Of a stretch of DNA of 64,000 nucleotides, positions 1 through 9,129 are shown piece after piece; the stretch's first letter is position 1; each line of letters starts with the position of its first letter. Under the pieces are notes generated by a model. It was not told the DNA's origin. It did not search any database and worked only from the letters and a program-made list of their open reading frames with translations. Both the position numbers and the translations under genes were made by a program. Source of the stretch: Dyella caseinilytica (GTDB taxonomy: Bacteria; Pseudomonadota; Gammaproteobacteria; Xanthomonadales; Rhodanobacteraceae); assembly GCF_016865235.1 (NCBI RefSeq), contig NZ_CP064030.1, forward strand, positions 1,860,001-1,924,000, given 5' to 3'.

Positions 1-466
1 TATGCAAGGTGAGCCGCGCAGTATGCAGGAAGCGCCGCATTACGATGACGTCGTGGGCGAAGTGCACCGCTTCCTCACCGATCGTCTGTTCGCGTGCGAA
101 CTGGCCGGCATCGACCGGCGCAAAGTGATGGTCGATCCGGGCTTCGGCTTCGGCAAGGATCTGGAACACAACCTCGCCTTGCTGCGCCGGTTGGAGCGTT
201 TCGCTGATCTGGGCAGTGGCGTCTATGTCGGGCTGTCGCGCAAGTCGATGATCGGCGCCATCACGGGTCACCAGCATGCGGCAGATCGTGCCGCCGGCTC
301 GGTCACTGCAGCGCTGATCGCGGTACAGCGGGGTGCGCGTATGGTGCGGGTGCATGATGTTGCCGCCACCGTGGATGCGTTGAAGGTTTGGCATGCCGTG
401 CAATCGGGCGACAAACCTGAACGCAAAGATGTGCCCCAGGTGCCACGCTGGCCCGATGATGATTAA
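1..466 (+). CDS. folP: Dihydropteroate synthase, C-terminal part (5' end outside window)
   Basis: FolP joins p-aminobenzoate to 6-hydroxymethyl-dihydropterin diphosphate in folate synthesis, in the cytosol. The visible 154 residues are the C-terminal half of the TIM barrel. They include MQGEPRSMQ near the start, the pterin-site loop DPGFGFGK, and SRKSMIG with the Ser-Arg-Lys that contacts pterin and phosphate. The first Met lies inside the protein, since the family is about 280 residues long, so the true start is off the left edge. glmM follows after a 74-bp gap on the same strand, as is usual in gammaproteobacteria (ftsH-folP-glmM). Identification is secure. Confidence 0.93.
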   Translation, partial: MQGEPRSMQEAPHYDDVVGEVHRFLTDRLFACELAGIDRRKVMVDPGFGFGKDLEHNLALLRRLERFADLGSGVYVGLSRKSMIGAITGHQHAADRAAGSVTAALIAVQRGARMVRVHDVAATVDALKVWHAVQSGDKPERKDVPQVPRWPDDD

Positions 467-540
467 GCTCGTCTCCTCCCTCTGCTAGCAGGGGGAGTGA
501 AAAGTAAAAAGAAAAAATCAGCAGTGAAGCAGGACGTTCA

Positions 541-1899
541 ATGACGCAACGCAAATACTTCGGTACCGATGGCATCCGCGGCCGTGTTGGGCAATGGCCG
601 ATCAGCGCGGATTTCATGCTGCGTCTCGGGCGTGCCCTCGGCGTGGTGCTCAGCAAGCAGAAGAAGACGTCAGGCCGTCCGCTGGTATTGATTGGCAAAG
701 ACACCCGCGTTTCCGGCTACATGTTCGAATCCGCACTGGAAGCGGGTCTGGCCGCTGCGGGCGCAGATGTTCGCCTGTTCGGCCCGATGCCGACCCCTGC
801 CGTGGCCTACCTCACGCGCAGTCTGCGCGCCGATGCCGGCATCGTGATCAGCGCCTCGCACAACCCGCACCACGACAACGGCATCAAGTTCTTCTCCACC
901 CACGGCGAGAAACTCTCCGACGAGATCGAGGAAGCGATCGAGCGCGAAGTCGAAGCCGAATTCACCACCGTCGATTCCGAAAACCTCGGCAAAGTCGTGC
1001 GCGTCACCGACGCCATCACTCGCTACGCCGAGTTCTGCAAATCTACAGTGCCCGAGGATTTCAGCCTCGCCGGCATGAAGATCGTGCTTGATTGCGCGCA
1101 CGGCGCTACTTATCAGGTTGCCCCGAAGGTGTTTGCCGAACTGGGTGCCGAACTGCATGTCATCGGCGACCGGCCCGACGGTTTCAACATCAACCATGAC
1201 GTTGGTTCCATGCACCCGCAGACGCTGCAGAGTGCAGTGCTGGCGCACCGTGCCGACATCGGCTTCGCGTTCGATGGCGATGGCGATCGCGTGCAAATGG
1301 TCGATCACAACGGCGTACTGGGTGACGGCGACGACATGCTCTATGTGCTCGCCCGCAGCTGGCTCAAGCGAGGCGTGCTGAAGGGGCCGGTCGTCGGCAC
1401 CTTGATGAGCAACTTCGGTTTGCATTTGGCGCTGGCGGAATTGAGCGTCGATCTGATTCGCGCCAACGTCGGCGACCGCTTCGTGCTGCAGAAGCTGAAG
1501 GAACACGATGGCGTGCTGGGCGGCGAAACCTCCGGCCATTTGCTGTGCCTGGACCGTGCCACCACCGGCGACGGCATCGTCGCGGCGCTGGCCGTGCTCG
1601 AAGCGCTGAAGCTGGAAGGGCAGGATCTGGCCACCGCCCGCCAGGGCTTGCACAAGCTGCCGCAGGTGATGATCAATGTGCGCGCTCCCGGCGCCCGGGA
1701 AGCGTTGAACAGCGACGCCGTTCAGCAGGCATTGGCCGACACCGAAAAGGCCCTGCAGGGCCGTGGCCGCGTGGTGCTGCGTGCTTCGGGCACCGAACCG
1801 ATGGTCCGCGTCACCGTAGAGGCTGCCGACGCGGCGGAAGTCAGGCACTTGGCAGAACAGCTCGCCGCCGTCGTAAAATCCACAGCCGAACGCTCGTGA
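541..1899 (+). CDS. glmM: Phosphoglucosamine mutase GlmM
   Basis: GlmM converts glucosamine-6-phosphate to glucosamine-1-phosphate, which feeds UDP-GlcNAc for peptidoglycan and LPS. The 452-residue protein is full length. The phosphoserine loop ISASHNP is at residues 103-109, with Ser106 as the phosphorylated residue. The metal loop DGDGDR is at 245-250, with Asp245, 247 and 249. The C-terminal phosphate-binding motif RASGTEP lies near residue 410. The ATG is preceded by AGGACG as a weak ribosome site. Its neighbour folP is conserved, but tpiA, usually close downstream, is 4 kb away because four extra genes lie between them. Confidence 0.97.
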   Translation: MTQRKYFGTDGIRGRVGQWPISADFMLRLGRALGVVLSKQKKTSGRPLVLIGKDTRVSGYMFESALEAGLAAAGADVRLFGPMPTPAVAYLTRSLRADAGIVISASHNPHHDNGIKFFSTHGEKLSDEIEEAIEREVEAEFTTVDSENLGKVVRVTDAITRYAEFCKSTVPEDFSLAGMKIVLDCAHGATYQVAPKVFAELGAELHVIGDRPDGFNINHDVGSMHPQTLQSAVLAHRADIGFAFDGDGDRVQMVDHNGVLGDGDDMLYVLARSWLKRGVLKGPVVGTLMSNFGLHLALAELSVDLIRANVGDRFVLQKLKEHDGVLGGETSGHLLCLDRATTGDGIVAALAVLEALKLEGQDLATARQGLHKLPQVMINVRAPGAREALNSDAVQQALADTEKALQGRGRVVLRASGTEPMVRVTVEAADAAEVRHLAEQLAAVVKSTAERS

Positions 1900-2065
1900 A
1901 CCAGTAGCGCGTAGCCCGAAACCGGCAGCGCTACAGCCAGAACCCAGGTCGCCATGGAGTGGAACCTGTCTACGCGTCATCCAGACAGATTCCTAAGGCC
2001 CGACGTGCACCGCCCCTGCGGTGGCGGAACACAAATAGACCGCACGCCAACCTGTGGAAGCAATC

Positions 2066-3025
2066 ATGGACACGCCCAACAGCGCACCTATTAAAGGGGT
2101 TCCGACCCTCGACATTCGCCGATTTGATACCGACCGCAAGGCATTTGTGGCTGAAATCGGCGCCGCGTATCGCGAATTCGGTTTCTGCTGCATCAGCGGT
2201 CACGGCATCGCGCCGCCATTGATCGACGGTGCCTACGACGCTTTCCAGCGCTTCTTTGCGCTGCCCGGCGAAACCAAGATGAAGTATCACGTGCCCGGCA
2301 CCGGTGGCGCGCGTGGCTATACGCCATTCAAGATCGAAACGGCCAAGGACAGCCGCTATCCCGATCTCAAAGAGTTCTGGCACATCGGCCGAGAAATTCA
2401 GCGCGATTCGAAGTTCGCCGATGTGATGCCACCGAACATCTGGCCAGCCGAAGTGCCCGGTTTCCATGAATACGGCTACGAGCTGTTCCAGGCGCTGGAT
2501 CTGCTCGGCAGTCGCGTATTGCGTGCGCTCGCCTTGCACATCGATCTGCCCGAAGACTACTTCGAGGCCAAGATCGACCAGGGCAACTCCATCCTGCGCC
2601 CGATCCACTACCCGCCGATCACCGAAGAAAATATCCCCAACGTGCGTGCCGGCGCTCACGAGGACATCAACTTCATTACCCTGCTGGTCGGCGCCAGCGC
2701 CGAAGGTCTGGAAGTACTCACCCGCGAAGGCAACTGGCTGCCCATCACCACCGAAGGCGATGCCATCGTGGTGAACATCGGCGACATGCTGCAGCGCCTG
2801 AGCAACCACGTGTACCCATCCACCACGCACCGGGTTGTGAATCCGCAGAACGACAATGCCCGCAAGCCGCGTTATTCGGTGCCGTACTTCCTGCATCCGA
2901 ATCCGGATGTGATGCTCGACCCGCTGCCACAGTGCATTACTCCCGACAACCCACGCCGTTACGACACGGCCATCAGCTCGCACGATTACCTGATGCAGCG
3001 GTTGCGTGAAATCAAGTTGATCTGA
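2066..3025 (+). CDS. 2-oxoglutarate/Fe(II) oxygenase, isopenicillin N synthase-like
   Basis: A 319-residue member of the isopenicillin N synthase-like dioxygenase family. The N-terminal DIOX_N region (IREFGFCCISGHGI type) is followed by a jelly-roll core. The iron ligands can be read as His-Glu-Asp in AHEDIN and the distal His in STTHRV. The 2OG-binding Arg-x-Ser is in PRYSVPYF. ATG at 2066 is preferred over the in-frame GTG at 2054 because GGAAG sits 5 bases upstream of the ATG. The substrate cannot be told from sequence. Relatives act on small molecules in secondary metabolism or ethylene formation. It stands alone, inserted between glmM and the tpiA-secG block. Confidence 0.85.
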   Translation: MDTPNSAPIKGVPTLDIRRFDTDRKAFVAEIGAAYREFGFCCISGHGIAPPLIDGAYDAFQRFFALPGETKMKYHVPGTGGARGYTPFKIETAKDSRYPDLKEFWHIGREIQRDSKFADVMPPNIWPAEVPGFHEYGYELFQALDLLGSRVLRALALHIDLPEDYFEAKIDQGNSILRPIHYPPITEENIPNVRAGAHEDINFITLLVGASAEGLEVLTREGNWLPITTEGDAIVVNIGDMLQRLSNHVYPSTTHRVVNPQNDNARKPRYSVPYFLHPNPDVMLDPLPQCITPDNPRRYDTAISSHDYLMQRLREIKLI

Positions 3026-3059
3026 TTGCCGCGTCGATCTCGTCCATAGTTTCAAACTT

Positions 3060-3098
3060 GCCTCACTGTCGTCCCGCAAGCCGGGACGACAGTGAGGC
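3060..3098. repeat. REP-like perfect hairpin, 17-bp arms
   Basis: Two perfect 17-bp inverted arms (3060-3076 and 3082-3098; core CACTGTCGTCCCG / CGGGACGACAGTG) are separated by a 5-base loop. It lies 35 bp after the oxygenase stop and has no T-run, so it is more like a dispersed extragenic palindrome than a simple terminator, although it could end transcription. It resembles, without matching, the repeats at 16911, 50340 and 56012. Confidence 0.7.
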
Positions 3099-3232
3099 AC
3101 TATGGCATTCAAAGCGCCAGTTCAAGCCACGCCTGCGTAAACGCGTATCGCAAACCGCAATGCGTGCGCTTCTCATTGCGCACATCCCTCAACACTAGTC
3201 GCTACATTAGCGCCGTTCCACGGAGCGTCATC

Positions 3233-3934
3233 ATGGCTGCTAAACATCACCACACCGAAAAACACTTCACGTCATCCGACGTGGTGCGCGATCTGGTTAT
3301 CGGCATGGCCGACGGCCTCACCGTGCCTTTCGCACTTGCCGCAGGCCTCTCCGGCGCCGCCGTAGCCAGCAGAGTTGTGGTGGTGGCAGGCGTGGCAGAA
3401 ATCGCGGCCGGCGCCATCGCCATGGGTCTTGGCGGCTACCTGGCAGCACGTGGCGATGCCGATCACTACGCCGCCGAACGCCGCCGCGAAGTGCGGGAAG
3501 TGCGCGAATTAGCGCGCGAAGAAGAACTGGAAATCGTGCAGATCTTCGCCCAATACGGCCTCGACCGCGAAGCTTGCAAACCGGTGCTCACCCATTTCCA
3601 CCAAGACCATGACGCCTGGGTGGATTTCATGATGCGTTTCGAACTCGGGCTGGAAAAACCCGAGCCCGGACGCGCACTGCGCAGCGCCTTGACCATCGGC
3701 GGCGCCTACATCATCGGCGGCCTCGTGCCGCTGGCGCCTTACATGCTGATCGAAGGACTGCAGTCCGCGTTGCGCGTGTCGATCATCGGCACATTGATCG
3801 CACTTGGCTTGTTCGGTGCAGCCAAGAGCCGCTTCACCGGTATCGGCATGCTGCGCGGCGCAGTGCAGACCATGCTGGTCGGCGGCCTCGCATCCGCCGC
3901 CGCATTCGTGCTCGCGCGCTGGATTGGCAGCTAA
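3233..3934 (+). CDS. VIT1/CCC1-family membrane transporter
   Basis: A 233-residue inner-membrane protein of the VIT/CCC1 family, whose members move Fe(II) or Mn(II). It starts with a His-rich stretch (AAKHHHTEKH), followed by the family signature VRDLVIGMADGLTVPFALAA. Five membrane segments are visible: two near the N-terminus and three after residue 140. Between them lies a charged cytosolic helical region (residues about 80-135, with EVREVRELAREEELEIVQIF), which in the family binds metal. The start is the ATG at 3233, with GGAG 7 bases upstream. An upstream in-frame extension has no ribosome site. Metal specificity is not visible from sequence. Confidence 0.88.
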   Translation: MAAKHHHTEKHFTSSDVVRDLVIGMADGLTVPFALAAGLSGAAVASRVVVVAGVAEIAAGAIAMGLGGYLAARGDADHYAAERRREVREVRELAREEELEIVQIFAQYGLDREACKPVLTHFHQDHDAWVDFMMRFELGLEKPEPGRALRSALTIGGAYIIGGLVPLAPYMLIEGLQSALRVSIIGTLIALGLFGAAKSRFTGIGMLRGAVQTMLVGGLASAAAFVLARWIGS

Positions 3935-4244
3935 CTCGCACAAATGCGGTAAACGGCTCCCTCCCATGCGTATGGTGGAGGGCTGGAAAGGGGGTGTTGG
4001 CCTCACCTCCATGAAAACCCACTCAGTTCGCAGGTTGAGATGAAGGGTCAGTGCGTCGAGTCCTGTGCCCGATACCGCAACTTGATCATGTGCGCCTTGC
4101 CATAGAACACAACTTAAAAGTATGTCCTGCTCGCACTCATAGTGGTGGCAGACTCCAAGCATCCAACGCTGCTAGTGTTGCGTTCGGCGGGACGGGGCGT
4201 GTCCCGCCACGCAACCCATACTCAAACCCCATGAAGAGTTGTAA
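3935..4244. other. Intergenic stretch, no gene seen
   Basis: 310 bases. Near 3959-3982 there is a hairpin (CCCTCC...GGAGGG), which may end the VIT gene transcript. A short open frame at 4051-4248 has no ribosome site and no recognisable product. Nothing else stands out. Confidence 0.5.
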
Positions 4245-4796
4245 ATGAGTGATTTACCATCTAGTGAGGCGCAGGTTACGAAGCAGCCGGTACGCAAGGG
4301 GGTTATTGCGCTGTATATGCTTGTTTTTGCGATAGGTGGCGGGTGGCTGGGGTACGGAGTTTTTGATGGCTGGCACTGGCAAAATGTCGAGCAACACTGG
4401 GCATCGACTGACGGGACGATAGAGACCGCATACGTTCACGAAGCTATGAGCCGTCACGTCAATTGGGAGACTGGCTGGACCTACTCATATTCAGTAAATG
4501 GACAAAAATATGAGGCTAAAAGCACCGCGCTGAACAATGCTTATTTCGTTCATATGTTCTCATCCAGGCAGCGCGCCGAAGCTGATGAATACACGAGACC
4601 AGTTGGAAGCTCTGTCTCCGTCTACTACGACCCCGCTGAACCGAAACATTCAGTACTGGACTTTCCGCCAGATAGTTCTCAGGTGTGGCCTCTGGAATTG
4701 TTCACATTGAGCCTATCGGCACTGTGTATTGGTGTTGCGATCTTGGGCGCGTTCGCGCTCGTGAAGGCAATCAGAAACCGTCAATCTGATGCTTGA
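4245..4796 (+). CDS. DUF3592-type membrane protein
   Basis: 183 residues with a membrane helix at about 20-42 and another at about 148-172, enclosing a periplasmic beta-rich domain. The segment YSVNGQKYEAK and the closing VYYDPAEPKHSVL are the hallmark of DUF3592 proteins, whose function is not known. Base composition is visibly lower in GC than in the neighbours. It is not obviously in an operon with them. Confidence 0.72.
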   Translation: MSDLPSSEAQVTKQPVRKGVIALYMLVFAIGGGWLGYGVFDGWHWQNVEQHWASTDGTIETAYVHEAMSRHVNWETGWTYSYSVNGQKYEAKSTALNNAYFVHMFSSRQRAEADEYTRPVGSSVSVYYDPAEPKHSVLDFPPDSSQVWPLELFTLSLSALCIGVAILGAFALVKAIRNRQSDA

Positions 4797-5060
4797 GTCA
4801 CTCATCAGTCACTTCACCGGTCCGTGGAACGCGTTGCCGCGCTAGATCAGCAAATTAACGGCCGCCTTCCTGCGCGAAGAGCCGTTCAAGGGGACGGCCG
4901 TCTGGAAGATAATGGATCAAAGGACTCGTGTAGCGATGCCTACCTGCACACGTTGCGGGCTCTCGTTTAGGTGCCCTCGGCAGTCTGCAGCGCGCCTCGG
5001 CCGTGGCCAGCGAGAAGGCTACATCGGAGCGGTTATGGACACCTGTCAGATAGCTGTGGG
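4797..5060. other. Intergenic stretch, no convincing gene
   Basis: 264 bases between two converging genes. Short frames cross it on both strands, but none has a ribosome site or a recognisable protein. No clear terminator hairpin was found. Confidence 0.45.
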
Positions 5061-5873
5061 CTATCTTTTGTCTTGTGTTCGGTACCGCTTCGATTGCTTC
5101 GCCGACAACGTCAACGCCATCCTGTCCGGCATCAGCTTGAACAAACTCTTCACCGCGCGATTGAAGCGCCCAGTGACATAAACCGCATCGCCACGCTCCA
5201 CCGCATCGATACCTTCCTGCACCACTTGCTCCGCCGTCTGCCACATATACGCTGGCAATTTGTTCATCATCGACCGCGTGCCTGTCACATCATGGAACTC
5301 GGATTTGGTGAAGCCGGGACACAGCGCGCACGCATGTACGCCTACCGCCTTGTTCTCCAGCGCCAGCGATTGCGAAAACTTAATCATGTACGCCTTGCTT
5401 GCTGCATACAGCGTGTGTCCCGCCGTACCGGGCACATGGCCGGCAAGCGATGCGACATTCACAATGCGTCCGTAACGACGTTCACGCATACCGCGAATCA
5501 AACGCCACGCCAGTTCCGTCGGTGCCGTCATCAGCACGCGAAAAAAATCCGCATGCACCGGCCAATCCACCTGATCGAAACGTCCAGGCACGCCATAACC
5601 GGCATTGTTGATCAGCCAATCCACCTGTAAACCGCGTTCATCCAGTGTCTGGCACACCTGTTCCACGGCATGCGGATCGGCTAGGTCGTTGGTGATCACC
5701 GTCGCGTTGATGCCATGCGTGGTGCGCAGTTCTGTCGCGAGCGTTTCCAGGCGTTCCGTACGCCGTGCCGTCAGCACCACATCATGGCCGCGGGCAGCGA
5801 GTGCTCGGGCAAACGCCGTGCCAATACCGGCGGAGGCACCCGTAATCAGGCTGAGCGGACGTGCTTGGGACAT
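5061..5873 (-). CDS. Short-chain dehydrogenase/reductase (SDR)
   Basis: 270 residues of the classical SDR fold, NAD(P)-dependent. The nucleotide motif TGASAGIG is at residues 11-18 and NNAG at 89-92. The catalytic Ser142, Tyr156 and Lys160 lie in NVASLAG and YAASK. Arg37-Arg38 after the second strand points to NADP(H) preference. The sequence looks closest to the YqjQ/DltE-like branch, which often reduces acyl or keto substrates, but the substrate is open. It is transcribed away from tpiA, alone. Confidence 0.88.
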   Translation of the reverse strand: MSQARPLSLITGASAGIGTAFARALAARGHDVVLTARRTERLETLATELRTTHGINATVITNDLADPHAVEQVCQTLDERGLQVDWLINNAGYGVPGRFDQVDWPVHADFFRVLMTAPTELAWRLIRGMRERRYGRIVNVASLAGHVPGTAGHTLYAASKAYMIKFSQSLALENKAVGVHACALCPGFTKSEFHDVTGTRSMMNKLPAYMWQTAEQVVQEGIDAVERGDAVYVTGRFNRAVKSLFKLMPDRMALTLSAKQSKRYRTQDKR

Positions 5874-5980
5874 GGAAACGTTCCTTAGATCGAGTGAAAT
5901 GAATAATCACGTTAAAGCGCGTTGCTGTTCACGATGCGCGCTGGTTAAGCTTGCCAGCTTTCATTGCAGTGGACGCACTC

Positions 5981-6730
5981 ATGCGCAAGAAACTCGTGGC
6001 CGGTAACTGGAAAATGCACGGCAGCCACTCGATGGCCGCAGCTCTGGTGCACGAGATCGCCCAAGGCAAGCCCGCTGATGTCGACGTGCTGGTGTGCCCA
6101 CCCTTTCCGTACCTCGCCAGCCTTGTTGCGACGCACGCCGGTTCCGGCGTGGCCTTCGGCGCGCAGGACGTGAGCGAGCACGAAGGGCAGGGTGCCTATA
6201 CCGGCGAAGTCGCGGCCGCGATGGTGGCCGATGTCGGCGCCCAGTGGACCCTGGTCGGCCACTCCGAGCGGCGCCAGTACCACGGCGAGAGCAATGAACA
6301 GGTCGCCTGCAAGTTCGCCGCCGCCCGTGCCGCCGGCCTCACTCCCATCTTATGTGTGGGGGAGACCCTGGCTCAGCGCGAGGCGGGTGAAACCGAGGCC
6401 GTCATCGTCCGCCAGTTGCAGGCCGTGCTGGCGCTCAATGGTGTGGCCAGCTTCGACACCGCCGTCATCGCCTACGAGCCCGTCTGGGCCATCGGCACCG
6501 GCCACACCGCCACCCCGCAGCAGGTACAGAACGTGCATGCATTCATCCGTAGCCAACTTGCGCAAGGTGATGCTATGATTGCCCGTCTGACCCGGCTGCT
6601 TTACGGCGGCAGCGTCAAAGCGTCCAATGCTGCGGAGCTTTTCGCCCAGCCGGACGTGGATGGAGGTCTGATCGGGGGTGCTTCACTCGTCGCAACCGAC
6701 TTCCTTGCCATCTGCAACACCGCTCACTGA
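5981..6730 (+). CDS. tpiA: Triosephosphate isomerase
   Basis: TpiA interconverts dihydroxyacetone phosphate and glyceraldehyde-3-phosphate in glycolysis. The protein has 249 residues, the normal length. Catalytic residues are Lys11 (NWKMH), His94 (VGHSERR) and Glu166 (AYEPVWAIGTG), and the phosphate loop YGGSV is near the C-terminus. The start is the ATG at 5981, since AGNWKM must fall at residues 7-12. The in-frame TTG at 5951 would add 10 unneeded residues. secG follows 27 bp later, the conserved pair. Confidence 0.97.
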   Translation: MRKKLVAGNWKMHGSHSMAAALVHEIAQGKPADVDVLVCPPFPYLASLVATHAGSGVAFGAQDVSEHEGQGAYTGEVAAAMVADVGAQWTLVGHSERRQYHGESNEQVACKFAAARAAGLTPILCVGETLAQREAGETEAVIVRQLQAVLALNGVASFDTAVIAYEPVWAIGTGHTATPQQVQNVHAFIRSQLAQGDAMIARLTRLLYGGSVKASNAAELFAQPDVDGGLIGGASLVATDFLAICNTAH

Positions 6731-6757
6731 GCGATACCGAATCCTACGCGAGACACC

Positions 6758-7240
6758 ATGTTCGTCATCTTCAGCGTGTTCTACATCCTGATCGCTGCGG
6801 CCATGATCGTGCTGATCCTGATGCAGCGCGGCGCTGGCGCCGATGCAGGTTCCGGCTTTGGTGCCGGCGCTTCGTCCACGGTATTTGGCGCGCGCGGCTC
6901 GGCCAACTTCCTGTCGCGCTCTACCGCCGTGCTTGCCGCGCTGTTCTTTGCGCTCAGCCTCGGCATGGGTATCTACCTGAAGATGAATGGCGGCGCCATT
7001 CGTCAGCAGCAGGTCACCAAGGATCTCGGCGTCATGGCGGGTATTGGCAACAAGCCCGTAACGCAGCAAAATGCGCAGCTTGCCGCCCCGGCCCAGCCAC
7101 AGGCAGCGATCCCGGCGCCCGCCGTTCCGGCCGCAGGCAACGGCGATGTCCCCGCTGCCCAGCCAGCCCCGGCCAAGGCGCAGCAGGGTGAAGTCCCGGT
7201 AGCCACGGCTCCGGCAGCAGCATCGACGAGTAAGCACTAA
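6758..7240 (+). CDS. secG: Preprotein translocase subunit SecG
   Basis: SecG is the small helper subunit of the SecYEG protein channel. Two membrane helices are seen (residues 3-20 and about 52-72), joined by the conserved stretch LMQRGAGADAGSGFG and STVFGARGSANFL. The tail after residue 85 is a long Ala/Pro/Gln-rich extension that makes the protein 160 residues, compared with about 110 in E. coli; such tails are common in Xanthomonadales. tRNA-Leu begins 14 bp after the stop. Confidence 0.95.
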   Translation: MFVIFSVFYILIAAAMIVLILMQRGAGADAGSGFGAGASSTVFGARGSANFLSRSTAVLAALFFALSLGMGIYLKMNGGAIRQQQVTKDLGVMAGIGNKPVTQQNAQLAAPAQPQAAIPAPAVPAAGNGDVPAAQPAPAKAQQGEVPVATAPAAASTSKH

Positions 7241-7254
7241 AACAAAGAACACTT

Positions 7255-7339
7255 GCCCAGGTGGCGGAATTGGTAGACGCACTACCTTGAGGTGGTAGCG
7301 ACGCAAGTCGTGGGGGTTCGAGTCCCCCCTTGGGCACCA
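7255..7339 (+). tRNA. tRNA-Leu (anticodon GAG)
   Basis: An 85-base class II tRNA. The acceptor stem is GCCCAGG with CTTGGGC (one G-T pair), discriminator A, and encoded CCA at 7337-7339. The anticodon arm CTACC-TTGAGGT-GGTAG gives anticodon GAG. A long variable arm and the T arm (GGGGGTTCGAGTCCCCC) follow. Its 3' end is the integration target of the element that begins here. The gene stays complete because the element's attachment core restores the acceptor and CCA. Confidence 0.97.
7324..7339 (+). other. attL core (tRNA-Leu 3' end)
   Basis: Six C, then TTGGGCACCA. The copy at 16719-16733 differs by one missing G in the GGG run. The core lies in the 3' acceptor/CCA end of the tRNA, as is usual for P4-type integrases. 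Confidence 0.75.
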
Positions 7340-7383
7340 TTAAGCAGTCTGATCCGGTCCAATACAGACCAAAAAGACTAAAG

Positions 7384-7408
7384 AAACCCGCTACTTAGGC
7401 GGGTTTTT
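7384..7408 (+). terminator. Rho-independent terminator after tRNA-Leu
   Basis: Stem AAACCCGC / GCGGGTTT with a 7-base loop and a T-run. It ends the secG/tRNA transcript before the integrase. A close relative of this terminator stands just beyond the right attachment core at 16781. Confidence 0.85.
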
Positions 7409-7433
7409 TATTGTCCAGTCGTCTGGATCAGTC

Positions 7434-7483
7434 CGGGGGCATCCATTGCAATCCACCCCTCTGTGGGGGCAGACTTGGGGGCA
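7434..7483 (+). repeat. Left integrase arm-site repeats (GGGGGCA)
   Basis: CGGGGGCA at 7434-7441, and TGGGGGCA at 7464-7471 and 7476-7483. The last two start 12 bp apart, the same spacing as a pair at the right end (16638, 16650). Likely binding sites for the N-terminal arm-binding domain of the integrase. Confidence 0.6.
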
Positions 7484-7523
7484 ATGCAAGAAATTGCGTC
7501 AGTCCTTTGCAAGGAATGCCCCC

Positions 7524-8753
7524 ATGCCCCTGACCGTCCTCGACATCAAGCAGGCCAAGCCTGCCGACAAGCCATATCGGCTGTACGACGAAAAGGGGAT
7601 GTACCTGGAGGTGTCCCCATCGGGCGGTAAGCTGTTCCGCCTCAAGTACCGGGTGGATGGTAAGGAAAAGCGGCTGGCGCTCGGTGGCTACCCGGACACT
7701 AGCCTTGCCGAAGCACGCGAGAAACGGGACGAAGCGAGGAAGCTGGTCGCGCAGGGCATAGACCCTAGCGCCGAAAGGCAGGAAGCCAAGCGCCAGCGAG
7801 CCGAAGCCAATCAAGCCGCCGCTGACACCTTCGAAGCCGTCACTCGAGAATGGATGACTCGTGAGCAAGAAAGAGTGGCGGAGGTAACTGCGAACAAAAA
7901 TCGCTGGTTGTTCGAGACGTTTCTGTTTCCTGAAATCGGCGGCTTGCCGCTGGCTGCGATTACGCCACGAGTGCTGTTAGATGCCCTGCGCAAGATAGAA
8001 GCTGCGGGCAAACAGGAAACTGCGCGCCGTGCCAAGATCAAAGCGGGGCAGGTTTTTCGGTTCGCTATTCTGGAAGGCAAGGTTGATAACGATCCAACCG
8101 CCGCGCTGCGAGGTGCCATCAAGCGGGTAAAGCACAAGCATCATGCCGCCATCACTGATCCAGCGAAAATCGGTCAGCTGTTGCGCGATATCGACGGCTT
8201 TACCGGCCAGCCCGTTACCCACGCTGCATTGAAGCTGGCGCCGCTGGTGTTCGTACGCCCAGGCGAGCTGCGCGGTGCGGATTGGTCGGAAATCGACTTC
8301 GACGGCGCAATGTGGCGTATTCCTGCCGCGCGCATGAAGATGAAAGCCGATCACCTTGTACCGCTATCCGCGCAAGCCATTGCGATCCTGCGAGACCTGC
8401 ACCCACTTACTGGACATGGACGCTACGTGTTCCCAAGCTTGCGCGGCGCCAGCCGCCAAATGAGCGAGAACACAGTAAACATCGCCTTGCGAGGTCTTGG
8501 CTATGACGGTGACACGATGACGGGCCACGGCTTTCGCGCAATGGCGTCTAGCCGTTTAAACGAGATGGGCTGGGACGAACGCGCTATCGAGCGCCAACTG
8601 GCACACGCTGAGCCTAACGAGGTCAAAGGTGCTTACAACTACGCCGCGAAATACCTAGAAGATCGTAAACGGATGATGCAGGCGTGGGCCGATTATTTGG
8701 ATGGCTTGCGTGCTGGCGGTCAAGTAATTGCATTCAAGAGCAAGGCAGGCTGA
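7524..8753 (+). CDS. P4-type tyrosine integrase
   Basis: A site-specific recombinase of 409 residues. The N-terminal arm-binding domain (DUF4102 type, residues 1-95, with YRLYDEKGMYLEV and LGGYPDTSLAEAR) is followed by a core-binding domain and the catalytic domain. Visible catalytic residues are Arg245 (VRPGELR), the His335-Gly-Phe-Arg338 box, His361 (LAHAE) and the probable nucleophile Tyr377 (AKYLEDRKRMM). The ATG at 7524 follows AAGGA by 8 bases. The in-frame extension upstream crosses the arm-site repeats and is unlikely to be translated. It sits directly after tRNA-Leu and points inward, as such integrases do. Confidence 0.95.
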   Translation: MPLTVLDIKQAKPADKPYRLYDEKGMYLEVSPSGGKLFRLKYRVDGKEKRLALGGYPDTSLAEAREKRDEARKLVAQGIDPSAERQEAKRQRAEANQAAADTFEAVTREWMTREQERVAEVTANKNRWLFETFLFPEIGGLPLAAITPRVLLDALRKIEAAGKQETARRAKIKAGQVFRFAILEGKVDNDPTAALRGAIKRVKHKHHAAITDPAKIGQLLRDIDGFTGQPVTHAALKLAPLVFVRPGELRGADWSEIDFDGAMWRIPAARMKMKADHLVPLSAQAIAILRDLHPLTGHGRYVFPSLRGASRQMSENTVNIALRGLGYDGDTMTGHGFRAMASSRLNEMGWDERAIERQLAHAEPNEVKGAYNYAAKYLEDRKRMMQAWADYLDGLRAGGQVIAFKSKAG

Positions 8754-8782
8754 CTGCCATCAACGAAGGAAAGGGAGCGTGT

Positions 8783-9040
8783 ATGCAGATGCAAACAATA
8801 GAGCCAGTGGACCTGACGCAGCAATTGCATGCGCTGAGATTGGCTGCACGATCGCTGTTAATTGACATTGAGCAGCGCGTGGCAGCGCAACACGATGCAG
8901 CCGTGGAAGCATTTGATCGTAACGAGATTGAACGATTGGCGGAGGCTGATGCGCTCACGTGGTTGGACGAGGCAGAGCGCGCTTTGCGGCGAGGACTGAT
9001 GTTTGCGGAGCGTGCAATTCTTCAGCCTGCTACGTTCTAG
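8783..9040 (+). CDS. Small hypothetical protein in element
   Basis: 85 residues, mostly helical, with a central acidic helix (AAVEAFDRNEIERLAEADALTWLDEAERAL). The ATG at 8783 follows GGGAG by 5 bases, which decides the start over a longer frame that overlaps the integrase end. No family recognised. The position after the integrase and the size are those of small accessory proteins in satellites. Confidence 0.65.
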   Translation: MQMQTIEPVDLTQQLHALRLAARSLLIDIEQRVAAQHDAAVEAFDRNEIERLAEADALTWLDEAERALRRGLMFAERAILQPATF

Positions 9041-9129
9041 TCGTCTAATACTCAGGTGACAATCAATGCCATGAGGCCGCCGCAAGGTGGCCTCATGTTT
9101 GCGCGTCCAGCACGAGAATAGGTAAAGGC

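Noticed and set aside
670..1980. Long open frame (436 codons) on the minus strand opposite glmM
   Set aside because: Mirror of a well-identified gene in high-GC DNA; no family-like sequence, no ribosome site.
1970..3112. Long minus-strand frame opposite the 2OG oxygenase
   Set aside because: Antisense shadow of a gene with clear motifs.
4051..4248. 65-codon frame before the DUF3592 gene
   Set aside because: No ribosome site, no recognisable protein, overlaps the next start.
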